Assembly (NCBI GenBank): GCA_961205875.1
Contig: OY540811.1
Coordinates: forward strand, 20,453,248 to 20,517,247
Source: Sialis fuliginosa
Taxonomy: Eukaryota > Arthropoda > Insecta > Megaloptera > Sialidae
Reading direction: 5' to 3'
DNA length: 64,000 bases
In this document: piece by piece, positions 1 through 10,860 of the stretch
Layout: each line of letters starts with the position of its first letter
Numbering within the stretch: position 1 is the first letter of the stretch
Notes under the pieces: model-generated
Databases searched by the model: none
Told to the model about the DNA's origin: nothing
What the model saw: only the letters and a program-made list of their open reading frames with translations
Translations under genes and position numbers: made by a program

Positions 1-654
1 AGTCTCCCATTTTTTTACTCCACACTCGAAATTAATATATATGCTGCCGGCCCTGCTAAGAGTAAAAGAAACGATAAAAAATAAACAGCTACTGATCGGA
101 ACACATGTCTAGCATCCTCTACATTACTTGAGCCAAGAAATCGTTGTTTTTGTATACCTATAACGAAAACAGTATTTTCATAATACGAGTATATGAATAT
201 AGGTACTCATTCATTAAAGCAATATTGTCGGACGAAAACAATAATATAGTTGGATATAGTATATTATTATTATTATATACATATGAGACTACGCGTGGCG
301 GGATTAATTATGATAAAAACAATAATACAATATTTGAACCAAATTAATTACTTTTTTTGTTTCTAGTACCTAATAGCTACAAGCTAACACTACAAGCCAT
401 TTATAATATAACAAATTTTTATTATTGGAACTGATTGGAATCTCGCTACTGATCATAATGCTAACATTTTATAAATGTCATGTTTAGCAATACTCATGAT
501 AGACATTCACTATTAATCAGTAGACTTTCTGCCTACGTAAATCAAAGCTCACTCTAATGAACAGAATTCACAACATACGGTACGTTCACACGAATTTACT
601 ATTGAAATTAATTTTTAAAATGTATACTACAACATCCACCATATCTGAATAAAC
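1..654. other. AT-rich non-coding background
   Basis: This stretch is A+T-rich with short open frames only; the longest has a low-complexity Ile/Tyr/Asn-rich translation typical of chance reading of AT-rich DNA. I see no repeat shared with the rest of the window and no motif cluster. Confidence 0.6.
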
Positions 655-960
655 AAAACTTGGCAACATCGGCAAACACCAATTACACACACACGTACTC
701 ACATACACACGTACATGAGAGCAACATGGGTTTAGCTCTGGCCAAGCCCTAGTGTATATCCTTGTTTGGAGCTACACTAATTATTATTCATAAAGCTGGC
801 GGAGTTGAGCTGACCAATCTCCACTGCACCTACAACTAAATTAATATACGGCCGGTGGGCAACCAACACTCGGCGGCATACCGCCAAGCCATCCCCCGTA
901 AAACACATACACACCACCCCCACCAGATAAAGAGGGTTACATATAAACTCACTTATTAAA
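655..960. promoter_or_regulatory. GC-richer island, possible regulatory element
   Basis: The base composition rises sharply above the flanks. The block starts with a CA-rich run (about 683-715) and contains a small perfect inverted repeat, GGCGG at 872-876 against CCGCC at 881-885 with a 4-nt loop. A CACCACCCCCACC word lies near 911-925, of the type bound by Sp/KLF zinc fingers; similar words recur in islands near 13.26, 23.82 and 51.25 kb. I see no open frame worth calling. A regulatory role is inferred only from composition and recurrence. Confidence 0.25.
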
Positions 961-2901
961 TAAGGGTAGATGTACGCAGTTTCAGATAGCTCCGGTGACC
1001 ATGCGGAAGGGTTTTTGGTAATTGTTAGCCATAACTGTAATATTCTGTATATCGGGATACGTTATAGCTGGACGCATGTTTTGCCGGGGTTAAAATAATT
1101 ATTATATGGTAGGTACAGAGAATGTATACAAAACCACGTATTTGTTCAACGAAGAAGTAATAATGTAAAATATGTTAATTTGATTGTAATTAGGGCAAAA
1201 GGTGTACTTATCTGGAAATGTAAATGTGTTTAATCACGAATCTATGTATTACACTATAAAAAAGAAAATGCTTAATGAGTTTTTCTTTTGTAGATAACAT
1301 TAATATAGTAGGTACATTACTTGTTCGCATATTTACATTAGTAAAATCGTGCAATATAATGAAAAAAATAATTTAACACTAAAGATAAAATATGCGAGTT
1401 TTTATACATAATGCATTTACATAAATAATCACAAATGAGCCATTTGGTATACAGAGCAATTACCTCCCCATCTTCGATCAATTTTTTAAAGTTTCTATAC
1501 CTACCTGAGCAAGCCCTGAGAGAACTTCAATGGGGCCCGGGCCAAACATTATCTTAAAGGCCCCATACTCCTCTGTTTCGCGAGAGTAAAGCAATTTCTA
1601 ACTAATTCCATATTATCCTTAAAATTTTGGGCTCGTATTATGTAAGATAATATAAATTATAAGGCTCCTGAAGCCTAGGGGTACGGGCCATATGGCCCTC
1701 CTAACTCCCCCCCCCTCTATCAGGGCCAGTTCTTGAGTAAAGACCTCTTAATTTTTAACACTACATTTTCATTAATTTTTATATACATTTTTAACATATC
1801 TCCACCTAGAAAATGTACCTAGGTAATTGAAATAAATACAATATAAAACATAAAACCTTTTTACATGCCGGTTACAAATAAATAAAAAAAAGACGTCTTC
1901 CTACATTAACTTAAACATTTTCTCGTGTTCCACTAGAAAGAATACATAGAGAACATATAGAGTACATGTATCTTTGTATACGTAGGCACGATCTCTCTCG
2001 AGCCGGTAATGCAGGGAGCACATTATACGAGACCCGGGAGAATTGAAATATTATACGTTGAAACTTGTCGTAAAACAAAAATAATAAATGCATAAAATGT
2101 AAAATATGGTGTGTTTAGTTCCGGCTCTGGCTCACATATAAGGAAATCATAAAAACTTGGCTGAGTTATGTACATGTAAGTCTGAAGTAGACATTTTTGT
2201 AAACATTATAATATGTGTTTCTTCTTTGTATGGGAATAAGTGTTAATTACTTTTTTTAACGATAACAACTTTTGGTGTTCCCATGACTGTTTTGCAGAAC
2301 TATCATATTTTAATGATAAAAAATATTCATATTTGCAATTTAAAATAATGTGATATGAATATATGTACATACTACACGTACTTACATAGTTTCAACATAA
2401 TTTCTTCTTTTTTTAGAACATGTGTATTGTGAATGTTATGTAACCAAAAGGTAGCTTGTAAGAATAAGTTTTTATCAAAATGCTTTACTTGTTTTTTTTT
2501 CAAGGTTAATTATTTAAAATTGTAGGTAATATAGATATAAAATATTATTTACTTTATACTTATATCTACAATAAAAAACTTTTATTCGGATTTAAATTAA
2601 TTTTGCAACCGCGCAGAGGTTAATAAACTGAAACTATTAACCGTTTAGATTTGAGATCATTGTGATATTATTATTAAGATTTTATGGTTATTAATTTTTT
2701 ATCTATTATATCAAAATAGACAAACAAACCAACCATATTTGTAATATTAACATAGAACTGAGAATGTTTATCAAATGCAGCAACTTGTATTTTATTATTT
2801 TTCTGTGCCTAAATTCATCTGCTACAATTGTAACAATAATATATGATATATGATACATATTTACTCAAAACTAATGTTATATAAGGTATATAAAAGCATT
2901 T
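961..2901. other. AT-rich background with a degraded GGGCCC repeat
   Basis: This is mostly A/T runs. Within it, about 1505-1735 holds patches such as GGGGCCCGGGCC and a later GGGCCATATGGCCC palindrome, looking like a decayed repeat. Related-looking patches occur at about 9090-9540 and 35890-35940. No coding potential is visible. Confidence 0.45.
1505..1735. repeat. decayed GGGCCC-rich dispersed repeat
   Basis: Two GC-rich patches (about 1505-1570 and 1662-1735) flank an AT-rich middle. The words GGGGCCCGGGCC, AAGGCCCCAT and GGGCCATATGGCCC resemble a decayed class of arthropod repeat. I cannot assign a class or boundaries. Confidence 0.3.
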
Positions 2902-3224
2902 ATGTTCGGTATTATAATCGAGCTAAAAAAATTTGTAAGCACTTTCAAATGGAATATTAAACCCATCTGATAGTTCCCTTAAAGTTTCATGAAGTATTTG
3001 ACAAGTTTCGTGCACGTGTGGTAGATAAACACTGGTATTAAAACAGTGGTGATATTATGAAAATTATTTTATACGGTCAAAGTCGCCAACTGTGTTATAA
3101 TAAGTTGAAGTATCACTACTCTAAATTCCATAACTAATCCATAGATACTATCACAGAATTAATACCCCATTTGAAAGTGCTTGCAAGCTTGCAAATTTGT
3201 TAGTTCCTTTATAATACCGGATAT
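2902..3224 (+). mobile_element. MITE family M1, copy 1 (complete, 323 bp)
   Basis: The ends are inverted: the left reads ATGTTCGGTATTATAA and the right reads TTATAATACCGGATAT, extended inward by the GAGCTAA.AAATTTG / CAAATTTG.TTAG arms. The same sequence occurs inverted at 13899-14141 and with an internal deletion at 27238-27481, which gives the consensus end ATGTCCGGTATTATAAAGGAGCTAAC. There is no coding capacity, as expected of a non-autonomous TIR element. Target duplications are not clear, so I leave the superfamily open. Confidence 0.75.
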
Positions 3225-4129
3225 TAATTTAATTTAATTCATCTATAGGTATTAAGTATGTATCATTGTAATTTCATCACTGTTAACGACTGGGTTTTTA
3301 GAACCCATCCTTATGATTTATAATTAATAATGATACAACTGCGAAACACAGCTCTGAATTAATACACTAAAGCAAAATTAAATCAATAAATCTATACATT
3401 CTGACTATCAGACAGGTATGTGTTATACGTTAATCAGTTACTTTTCATAGTAAATTCATCTATATAGACGTAATTAACAAGTGATCATTATAATAACGTC
3501 AGTGGCTAGATTCGAACAAGCGTTATCTGCTACCGGCCACAGGCTATGTTTATCTGCCGGTTCCATGCCAGAGATTAAACAAAACACTCTCCCACACGTG
3601 TATGTGTGATGATTACGTCTTTATAATCAGCCTTGATGTATGTATCATGCTGAAACATGCATTTATTAATATTTAACAAAATAGTGATATTTAAAAATGG
3701 ATAAGTATCTGATTGTTCTATTAAGGTATTTTATACCTTACAATTAGTTTTATAAATTTAAGTTTGTCAATGTGTAAATGTATGTTTAATATATGATATA
3801 ATGTTTATTTTCTATAAACTCGTATAATATTTTTGGTTGAAGCATACTGGTATACAACAACTATTGTAAATTTTAACGGCCTATAACTTATTGTTACCAA
3901 AAAAATCAATATTAATAATTAGAATTATTTGAAACTTTGTCTTTATGATTTTTTTTTTCAATGCAAAATTTGTAACGTTTGATAAAAAAAGGTAAATAGT
4001 TTAAAAAGGTAAAATAGTTGCATTTTTCTCAAGAGTTGAAAAACTACTTTTCCAATCTCTAATAATAATATATATCAATATTTTGAATGTTGCGAACAAT
4101 TTTTTTTAGTAAACACTAATTTCTATATA
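3225..4129. other. AT-rich background
   Basis: No gene is seen. A short stretch near 3500-3560 (CGGCCACAGGC) is less AT-rich. Positions 3781-3802 repeat 22 bases of the right arm of the long palindrome at 21094-21131. Confidence 0.5.
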
Positions 4130-4662
4130 CAGTAAAAGCTCCTTATACGCGCTTCCTTCATTCGCGTTTTCACTATTCGCGGATTAAAAAAATGCGACCC
4201 AATTCCTATATTCGCGGCTAAAGATTTCTTTATTCGCGGATCTAATCAGGAAACGTGACATTAATTTGAAAAATCTTAGTGAAGGTTTAAGAATGGCAAA
4301 TGAGCTTTGTGATTTCTTTATGAAAATTGATCCGTCTATGGAACGAAGTCTTATTTTTAAGAGGCAAATTGCTAATGTCACTGCTGAATATCAGTCTGAA
4401 TTGAAGGAGCTTTTAAAAACTGCCAAGCAAGAAAAAATTACAAAATTCTTTAAACCATTGCCTAAGCCTGAAGATAATAATTAATCAATATGGTCAAAAA
4501 CTTCAATTAAATTGATTTTTTTATATTGTATTTGTTTATTTATTTTGTCACCTAGGAACGTATCCCCTATAATCCCATATAAATTACCATTCCATATTCA
4601 CGGTTTCTGTATTCGCGGCATATTTATGGAACATATACCCCGCGAATAAAGAGCTTTTACTG
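4130..4662 (+). mobile_element. internally deleted Tigger/pogo-type DNA transposon (533 bp)
   Basis: The terminal inverted repeats read CAGTAAAAGCTCCTTATACGCG on the left and, inverted, CAGTAAAAGCTCTTTATTCGCG on the right, flanked by TA on both sides (4128-4129 and 4663-4664), the target used by the Tc1/mariner/pogo superfamily. Both subterminal regions carry repeats of TATTCGCGG: four near the left end, fewer and partly degraded near the right. These are the kind of sites a transposase N-terminal domain would bind. The middle keeps only the C-terminal tail of the transposase (4266-4484); the DNA-binding and DDE catalytic regions are gone, so the copy is non-autonomous. Confidence 0.85.
4266..4484 (+). 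pseudogene. C-terminal remnant of a Tigger/pogo transposase
   Basis: This open frame of about 72 codons ends at a TAA and lies inside the TIR-bounded element at 4130-4662. It has no proper start: the frame runs open upstream of a TTG, so it is a fragment. The charged helical segment (NLSEGLRMANELCDFF, then KIDPSMERS) followed by a Lys-rich tail matches the layout downstream of the DDE domain in Tigger/pogo transposases. The tail contains QEKITKFF (residues 55-62, bases 4428-4451), which fits the PCNA-interacting PIP-box pattern Q-x-x-[ILM]-x-x-[FY]-[FY]. Pogo transposase is known to bind PCNA through its C-terminus. No catalytic residue remains, so it cannot encode a working transposase. Confidence 0.75.
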
Positions 4663-4664
4663 TA

Positions 4665-4779
4665 TATAAATATGTACAAACAAAATGGTAACCATATCCA
4701 ACGAATACACATCTACGTACATATATATATTTTTACCACTAACTCAAACTCAATAGAACATTTCTTTCACTGCTACTGT
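4665..4779. other. AT-rich spacer
   Basis: A short AT-rich stretch between the Tigger-type element and the next GC-richer island; nothing else is seen. Confidence 0.5.
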
Positions 4780-4985
4780 CCAGTAGGCGGGCGGGTGGCA
4801 GAGGTGACCATCACGTGATCCATTATTCAGTGTGTGCCAAGAAGCCGACACGACATCAACACACTGCATCCCCTTATCTGTATCCGGAGGGACCGCGTCG
4901 CTGACCGCCGCCGCCTAGCCAATCTGCCGACAGGACACGGACAAATGGATCTCCACGCTCTCCACACGGGGAATGTAGTATTGAA
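4780..4985. promoter_or_regulatory. GC-rich island with a palindromic E-box
   Basis: About 200 bp stand out from the AT-rich flanks (GGCGGGCGGGTGGC, GACCGCCGCCGCC). The block contains ATCACGTGAT at 4810-4819, a palindromic class B E-box. A 61-codon open frame crosses it but starts and stops without splice or Kozak support, so I do not call it. It is a candidate cis-regulatory element, on composition and motif only. Confidence 0.3.
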
Positions 4986-5850
4986 TTTTATTTTATACCT
5001 ATTTTCAGTTTGGCTTTAATATCATTTATAAAATATAAAAAAAATTAATATTACTAGAACGTGATTTCAATTATTTTTTTTTAAACATTAAGAACATATG
5101 CCAAAAACACTTTCATTGGTGCAAACCATCTTTTTGTAATTTGAAATAAATTGAAAATTATTTATCATTTTTGTTATAAATTATGAATTGTCGTATATAA
5201 TACATATAGGTAAATATTATTTTTAGGTTCTACAGCATGTGCCAGAGAGTTTATTGAAAACCAAGTATAGTCGCATGCAAAAGTGGTCAACTAATTTTCA
5301 ATCAAATTCGCTTATTACAAACCTAGTAGACTCCTCCCATTTGATTATTAAAATATTTAAATCATTAGTCTATGTACCAAACAAAGAGAGATATTTTGAA
5401 TCCCATTTGCTAAATAAATAAGTACTCTTCATGTATAGTACTCATATATATTTGTGCGATTAAGTACATTTTAATATGTTAAAATTCTTATGAAATTAAT
5501 TAATGAAATGGACGTATGTTTGTGTTTTTATTTAAAATGACGTAACTATATAAGCTCCGCTCTAGAAAAAGACAATAACCGATGATGTTTGTCTTAATAT
5601 TTTGGAATCTGTTGTAAGCGATTCTAATCTTTACGGTGGCAGGCGACTTCTGAAGCCCATAGTACATACATGGCTATAGCAGTAACATTTAATGATGTAG
5701 TTTACTAAATATTAATTTCTTATTCCTCCATTTTATGAAAAATCAATCATTAGTTCGGTTGATTGTAGAATTGAAAATTCAATGAAAAAAATACTCGGCC
5801 TAAAATAATGTACTACATAATAAATGCATTCTCTAAATTTAACTCTAGAC
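4986..5850. other. AT-rich background with a doubtful short ORF
   Basis: A 60-codon frame at 5239-5421 has an unremarkable Ser/Lys/Leu-rich translation and opens with GTG rather than ATG. I do not recognise it and treat it as chance or a decayed repeat. No other feature is visible. Confidence 0.45.
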
Positions 5851-6048
5851 TTACTTCCTATAACCTAAAGGATATCTTAAATGTGTTTGACATGGATATT
5901 CCTTGAAGAAGATCTCCAAACCTTTTAAATAATTCTGCTGATACCTCGGACATCGGTCAGCCAGGTGTTCTGCAAATGTCCAATTGTTAGAGGGTTCATC
6001 CTTCACATTTTGTCTTCCTCCTCTTGCATCATTTACCCCTCTCCGCAA
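5851..6048 (-). pseudogene. probable jockey-type LINE ORF2 scrap (between EN and RT)
   Basis: On the minus strand 65 codons give a balanced, protein-like composition, unlike chance frames here. The words WTFAEHLADR and, about 20 residues on, FFKEYPCQ resemble the linker of jockey-clade non-LTR retrotransposon ORF2, where an 'FAEHL' word is followed by a 'FL..P.Q' word just before the reverse transcriptase. There is an in-frame stop just upstream and several stops downstream, and no RT motif follows, so it would be a dead fragment. The alternative is a real small exon: the frame ends at a GGAA/GTAAGT splice-donor-like site. The similarity is from memory of the family and needs a protein search. 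Confidence 0.35.
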
Positions 6049-7249
6049 TACATCTCACACCCACACTCTGATTTACCCCAAACATGAAGCTGTCAAGTTC
6101 GTTTCTGCTCGTACATTTTCGCTAAAATATATTCGTTATATGTAGGTATTTTTTTGAAAAACGATTTGTTTTGTCCCTTTTTATCTGTTATGTTGAATTA
6201 TTCATACGTTCTTTGTTTATTTCCAGAATTGTTTAATTTTTTTTTTAATTTACAATGTCGCAGGTATGTTTTTATAAGTCTATAGTATACGTGATCTTAA
6301 CTTACCTTATTTAAAACTTCTACTAGAATAATACATACGTAATTAAAATTAAAATTTAATTTTTTTTCATACACTATGCCATCACTGAACTGTTTCGAAT
6401 ATGGTAGATAAAAAATATTTACTTATAAATCAAAAGCAACCATATGCTTTAATGAGTGATTAAAATACCATAATCCCGGCCATTTTTCTCAAGTATTAAT
6501 ACCGGTATAGTGTAAAAAATGTCAGTATTTGTGTATTTAAAAAAATATCTTGCGGGGAATCGATTTTTACATTAAACATTATACCAGTAAAAAATGATTT
6601 GTGATATATTATTATTGTGTCCAATTAGATAATATTATCTATATGTGACAGATTTGTTTAACAATAAGTAACGACTCTCAATGCTTTCAAAGTGTGTTTA
6701 TTTCTAATAACGAGATATTAAAAATAAAGACTGGAACTGACGACAATGATAACAAATGTTTCTGTATTATAAAATTTCAAGAAGTATAGTAAAGCAAATG
6801 GTGAAAAAAAGTACTCCAAGACGAAGATCTGTTTTACAATCAGGATATTTATTATAAAATTTCATCATTACTTTTAATGACACAATAATATCTTATTTAT
6901 AAACAAAATAACATCTTATTTATACTGTTATTTGTTAATTTCGTTAATTTAAAAAATTATATTTATTTTATATTCCCTTTTATTCCATCTTGTATTGTAT
7001 AAATTTGATTTTTAAAATAAAAAATACAGTATTAATAGTCTTAAATTTTTGATCTGATTTGTAATAACTAAGATAACACTAAAATCTCTTAAATTCTGTT
7101 AAATCAAAATTTCAAATGTAATTAATAATTCTATTTTGTTAAAACCACAATAAAACAATCACGATTAAAAATACCTATCTCTAAAATTTAAAAACAAAAA
7201 TATCAAACACACGGAGTAAAAAAACAACTAAATCATGTAACATTCATTC
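6049..7249. other. AT-rich background
   Basis: Long A/T runs throughout. No open frame, repeat shared within the window or motif cluster was found. Confidence 0.55.
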
Positions 7250-7545
7250 GAAACACGTCGAAATTCCTGCTACATTCAGCAGGCGGTGAACATCAGCAGG
7301 ATAGACCGACCGTCGGTCAGGTCGACCATTCCACCTCCCCTGAGCTTTCGTCGCCTGTCTACCCCCGCCTCATTCTACCTACCCTTAGCGTCCGTCACCC
7401 ACGCACGGCGCTTACACGCTTTTGTACTTAGCCCGGCTGCCATAGGCCTAATTGCGGCGGAAAGCTCCAGTGCCTCCTTGATGTAGAGCGGCGAAAGCTC
7501 ACGCCTGGCCGTGGCCATCCCGGATCAACACTCATGCTGAAAAAT
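7250..7545. promoter_or_regulatory. GC-rich island, regulatory or a missed exon
   Basis: Nearly 300 bp are sharply GC-rich, with a GACCGACCGTCGGTCAGGTC self-complementary patch near 7304-7325. Short frames run on both strands: 66 codons on the plus strand, and 47 codons from an ATG on the minus strand (7518 down to 7375). The minus frame begins with MATARRELSPLYIKEALEL and sits downstream of a TTTTTCAG acceptor-like site. I recognise neither product. A coding exon and a conserved non-coding element are both possible. Confidence 0.3.
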
Positions 7546-9089
7546 GGATTGTTTGTTTTAATTATTATGCGTCTGTGTTATGAAGTTGAGGAAAATTTCT
7601 TAAAAGTGTTGAATCTGATATAATTATAAATGTTTTAAGAGGCTTTATTGGATGTATAATGTATAGATACTAGATACATTATTTTGTTACTGGCATGTTG
7701 ATTTAAGTTACTTATTTTGCCCTGCCAAGCACAAATGTGGTATCTGACAATTTTGTCAAAATTGAGTTAAATACAAAATGGCATTATCTATATCTTCCTG
7801 TGTCTTACTCCACCTTTTTTGTTTTCGTAATCTGCATTTTAGGCTTGAAATACTAGACTATATTGTTGTATCTGCAGTTTACTAAGAATTGTTTTATATC
7901 TACTGTAGATACAATTTTTAATAATCTATTGACAATGTGACAAAAATTGGTTCATGTCTTTTAATTTTAAAAATTAATATGAACCAGATTTACTAGGCAA
8001 AATTATGGTATCTGCATGCAGATATCATATTTATGTCTAAGTAAAGAGTAGTTACAGTAAAGTAGCTTACAATTAGTAAAATCAAGTGAGTTTAGAAATC
8101 TGTAAAATGTTATTCATTCTATCACATTTATCATTTAAAAAATTAATTCACCTAAAAAAATACTTTAGATAAAAACTTTATTTATAATTTTAAGCAAGTA
8201 ATTAAATGCAGGGCAAAAATTTAAAAATACAAACTGAATTTTCCCTACTTTCATCTAAATGCTGATATCATATATATTTGTGCTTAGCAGAGCAGTATTA
8301 TAATCGACATTTTTTCATATAATTTTATTTTCAACAAAAACAAGTGATTGGTTATTATTATTACCTTCCAGGTTCATTTATATACCTACATTAAAAAAAA
8401 CGAGATTTAGTATGTATTTTACTGAATAGGTTATTTGATTTCTTCCTACAAAAATAAAAACTTAAATATTGTTTCTTTTATTTATTATTTATGAAAGCCG
8501 ATCGAAGCATTTCAAATGAGATCATGGTAATATCACGATATATTAATATCACTTTCAAAAGTATCAAACAATTATATTCATTAATATATTAAGTAAAATT
8601 AATAAGTATTACAATTTGCCGCTTCGTTCAGACAGTGACATAAAAATTCAAGAGTGTTGCTTTTTTTCTCTTTCTGTAGAACCCGTGTATGAATTTAAGC
8701 TGTGGGGATTTTTCGAGATGTTGACATGCTGATATTATTTTTAGGAAAAGGTCTACTTTTTGCTCTGTATTTATATACATACATACAACGTGTTCGTTTT
8801 ATTGATTTAATTGGATGTTAATTTATTTTACATGCGTATGTTAATTTTTTATCTTTTATTTTTATGTTGTAAAAACTGAACTCTAATATGTTTTGTTATT
8901 AATATAACAAACTTTATTTAATTAGTTTAATGTTTTTGAAGAACAGCATCCGGATAATCTTTCTTTTACAATGAACAACTATATTAATTATTTGTATATA
9001 TTATATTCAATATATATTTAATTTTATTCCATTATTTTCTTACTAGATATTATCTACAAATTAGGTTTTAAGTATTCTTACAAAAACAA
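7546..9089. other. AT-rich background
   Basis: No gene is seen. There are several near-palindromic AT words and long T runs only. Confidence 0.55.
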
Positions 9090-9545
9090 AAATATAGGCA
9101 GGGCTGTCTTATGACATTTTAGCAGCCAGGGCTACCAAAATTAAGCGCCTTCGGCATAATAAACTGAGTATTCCTAAAAATACAAAATACTCATTTGGTA
9201 CTTGATAGAGTAATTTTATTACAAATGTACCTATACTGTACCTATAAACAAAATATTACTCATAAAAAATAAAAAATGGTAGTGTTCAGATATTTGTTTT
9301 TACATTCTCTATGAATTCATTTATATTATTTAGATAGATAATCTGATAAAATACATACCTACCTAAATTATTTAGTTTAGTATACCTTAATGATGTACGA
9401 AGAAATTTTTTTATCCAGAAAAGACTTTGTTTAACATTTTTAAATTTTTATTTTAAACATAAAAATTCCACCGCTATTGTAATTTTTACCGTCATATCGG
9501 CGCTCCCAGATACTCCCTACCTTAGGCCTACAGCCTTATTAGATC
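9090..9545. repeat. decayed dispersed repeat with AGCGCC / GGCGCT ends
   Basis: The left part holds GCAGGGCTGTCTTATGACATTTTAGCAGCC...AGCGCCTTCGGC. The right part, inverted, reads CCTAAGGTAGGGAG...GGGAGCGCC. This resembles the 'cagggct...gcgcc' class of arthropod repeats. The middle is AT-rich. Boundaries and class are uncertain. Confidence 0.3.
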
Positions 9546-10699
9546 ACATTACAGTGGGTATATTGAAACCTTGATAGGTATTATAATTAGCAACCTATGC
9601 AATTAAGTTGAATAAATTGGCATTTAATGTTAAAAAAATGAAAGCTTTCAATAAAATTTCCCTACATTCAAAATGTAAGCACCGTTTAAATATTTGCTAC
9701 AAACATACTTTGATTGTTTGATACTTAAATTACCCTATAAGTTCAAACAAATATTCATCACTGAGCCCCCAACATTCAACCATTTACTACATCTGTAACA
9801 TAATATTCTTAATCAAACCAACTATAAAATAGTCCCAGTATTACCAACAGAAACATGGCAAGACGAAAATCACTAGGTTTGTAATGCGGGCACGTAGAAA
9901 CACCCCGACTTTTAATAAGTCAATGTCTGACAATGATAGGTTCATATATATCACCCAGTTATACTATACTGTTGTCTTTTTCTATTAACAATCGTCTCAC
10001 CCCATTTTATCTATAGAGGATTCGTGCCAAAGTCAATGTATCCCAGACTTAAAAATGATTGATTAACATTGAATATATTTGCACATTATTCACAATTTAA
10101 TTGGATGGGATCCCTACTTGAAATAAAATTGCTGGTCTTTACAAACAAAGAAAGAATTTGTAATATCTCTCTTTAATAACATCTGGATGTTCTAAGGCCT
10201 ATAGTTTTCGCGTTGTTGATAGATACCTTCGTATCAAAGCTTATAATTATGATTTTAACTTATCATTTGATTAATTAATTTCGTATTTCTTACCTAACAT
10301 TTATATTCATCATTTTAATGAAACACTACTGCAATATGCAAAAAAAATAACAATTGTTTTACTTAAGTTCTACCTACAATATTAAAACCAATTGAATTGC
10401 AGTACATTGTTTTGAAATAGTTTTGAATACAACAGCTCTTTTGAGTTTATGTCAAAACTTATTTATGTTCATTGTAATTTCTAATTAACGCATTGAGCTT
10501 TTGCATCTCCAAAGTGCACAAAGATAATCGTGGATACCTGATTCAAATTGCCTTATAAATTATATTTAAAACAGTTTTACCCTGTATCGGAAAAATCATA
10601 TACTATACACTTATTACACTGAAAATCATTATAAACCATTATAAAGGATAATTCTGCAAGATCACATACATTGAAATTATATAGTGATACGTGTTAACT
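9546..10699. other. AT-rich background
   Basis: No gene, shared repeat or motif cluster was found; a few less AT-rich words occur near 9890-10030. Confidence 0.5.
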
Positions 10700-10860
10700 A
10701 ATGCGGGCACCGGGGTTGAAGCAGCACCCCTTGTTGAATGCAACCCCCCAAGGGTGTTCCAACGCATTATCAAGCCCCGGAGCGAGTCGGTGCGAATATG
10801 ACAATCGGTAATGTGCGGCGTAGGGGAAAGGGAGATTCAGTGGAGAGATTCAACGAAAAG
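10700..10860. promoter_or_regulatory. GC-rich, highly self-complementary island
   Basis: Within 94 bases there are four inverted-repeat pairs: GCACCG (10707-10712) with CGGTGC (10788-10793), CCGGGG (10710-10715) with CCCCGG (10775-10780), GGGGTTG (10712-10718) with CAACCCC (10741-10747), and CACCCCTTG (10725-10733) with CAAGGGTG (10749-10756). Some pairs exclude others, giving alternative folds. A 36-codon ATG-to-TAA frame (10701-10811) with non-AT-biased composition crosses the block. I do not recognise it. The block could be a structured RNA, a small ORF, or a compact regulatory element. Confidence 0.3.

Noticed and set aside
3500..3520. AGATTCGAACA, like an inverted tRNA B box
   Set aside because: No cloverleaf, acceptor stem or A box can be formed around it on either strand.
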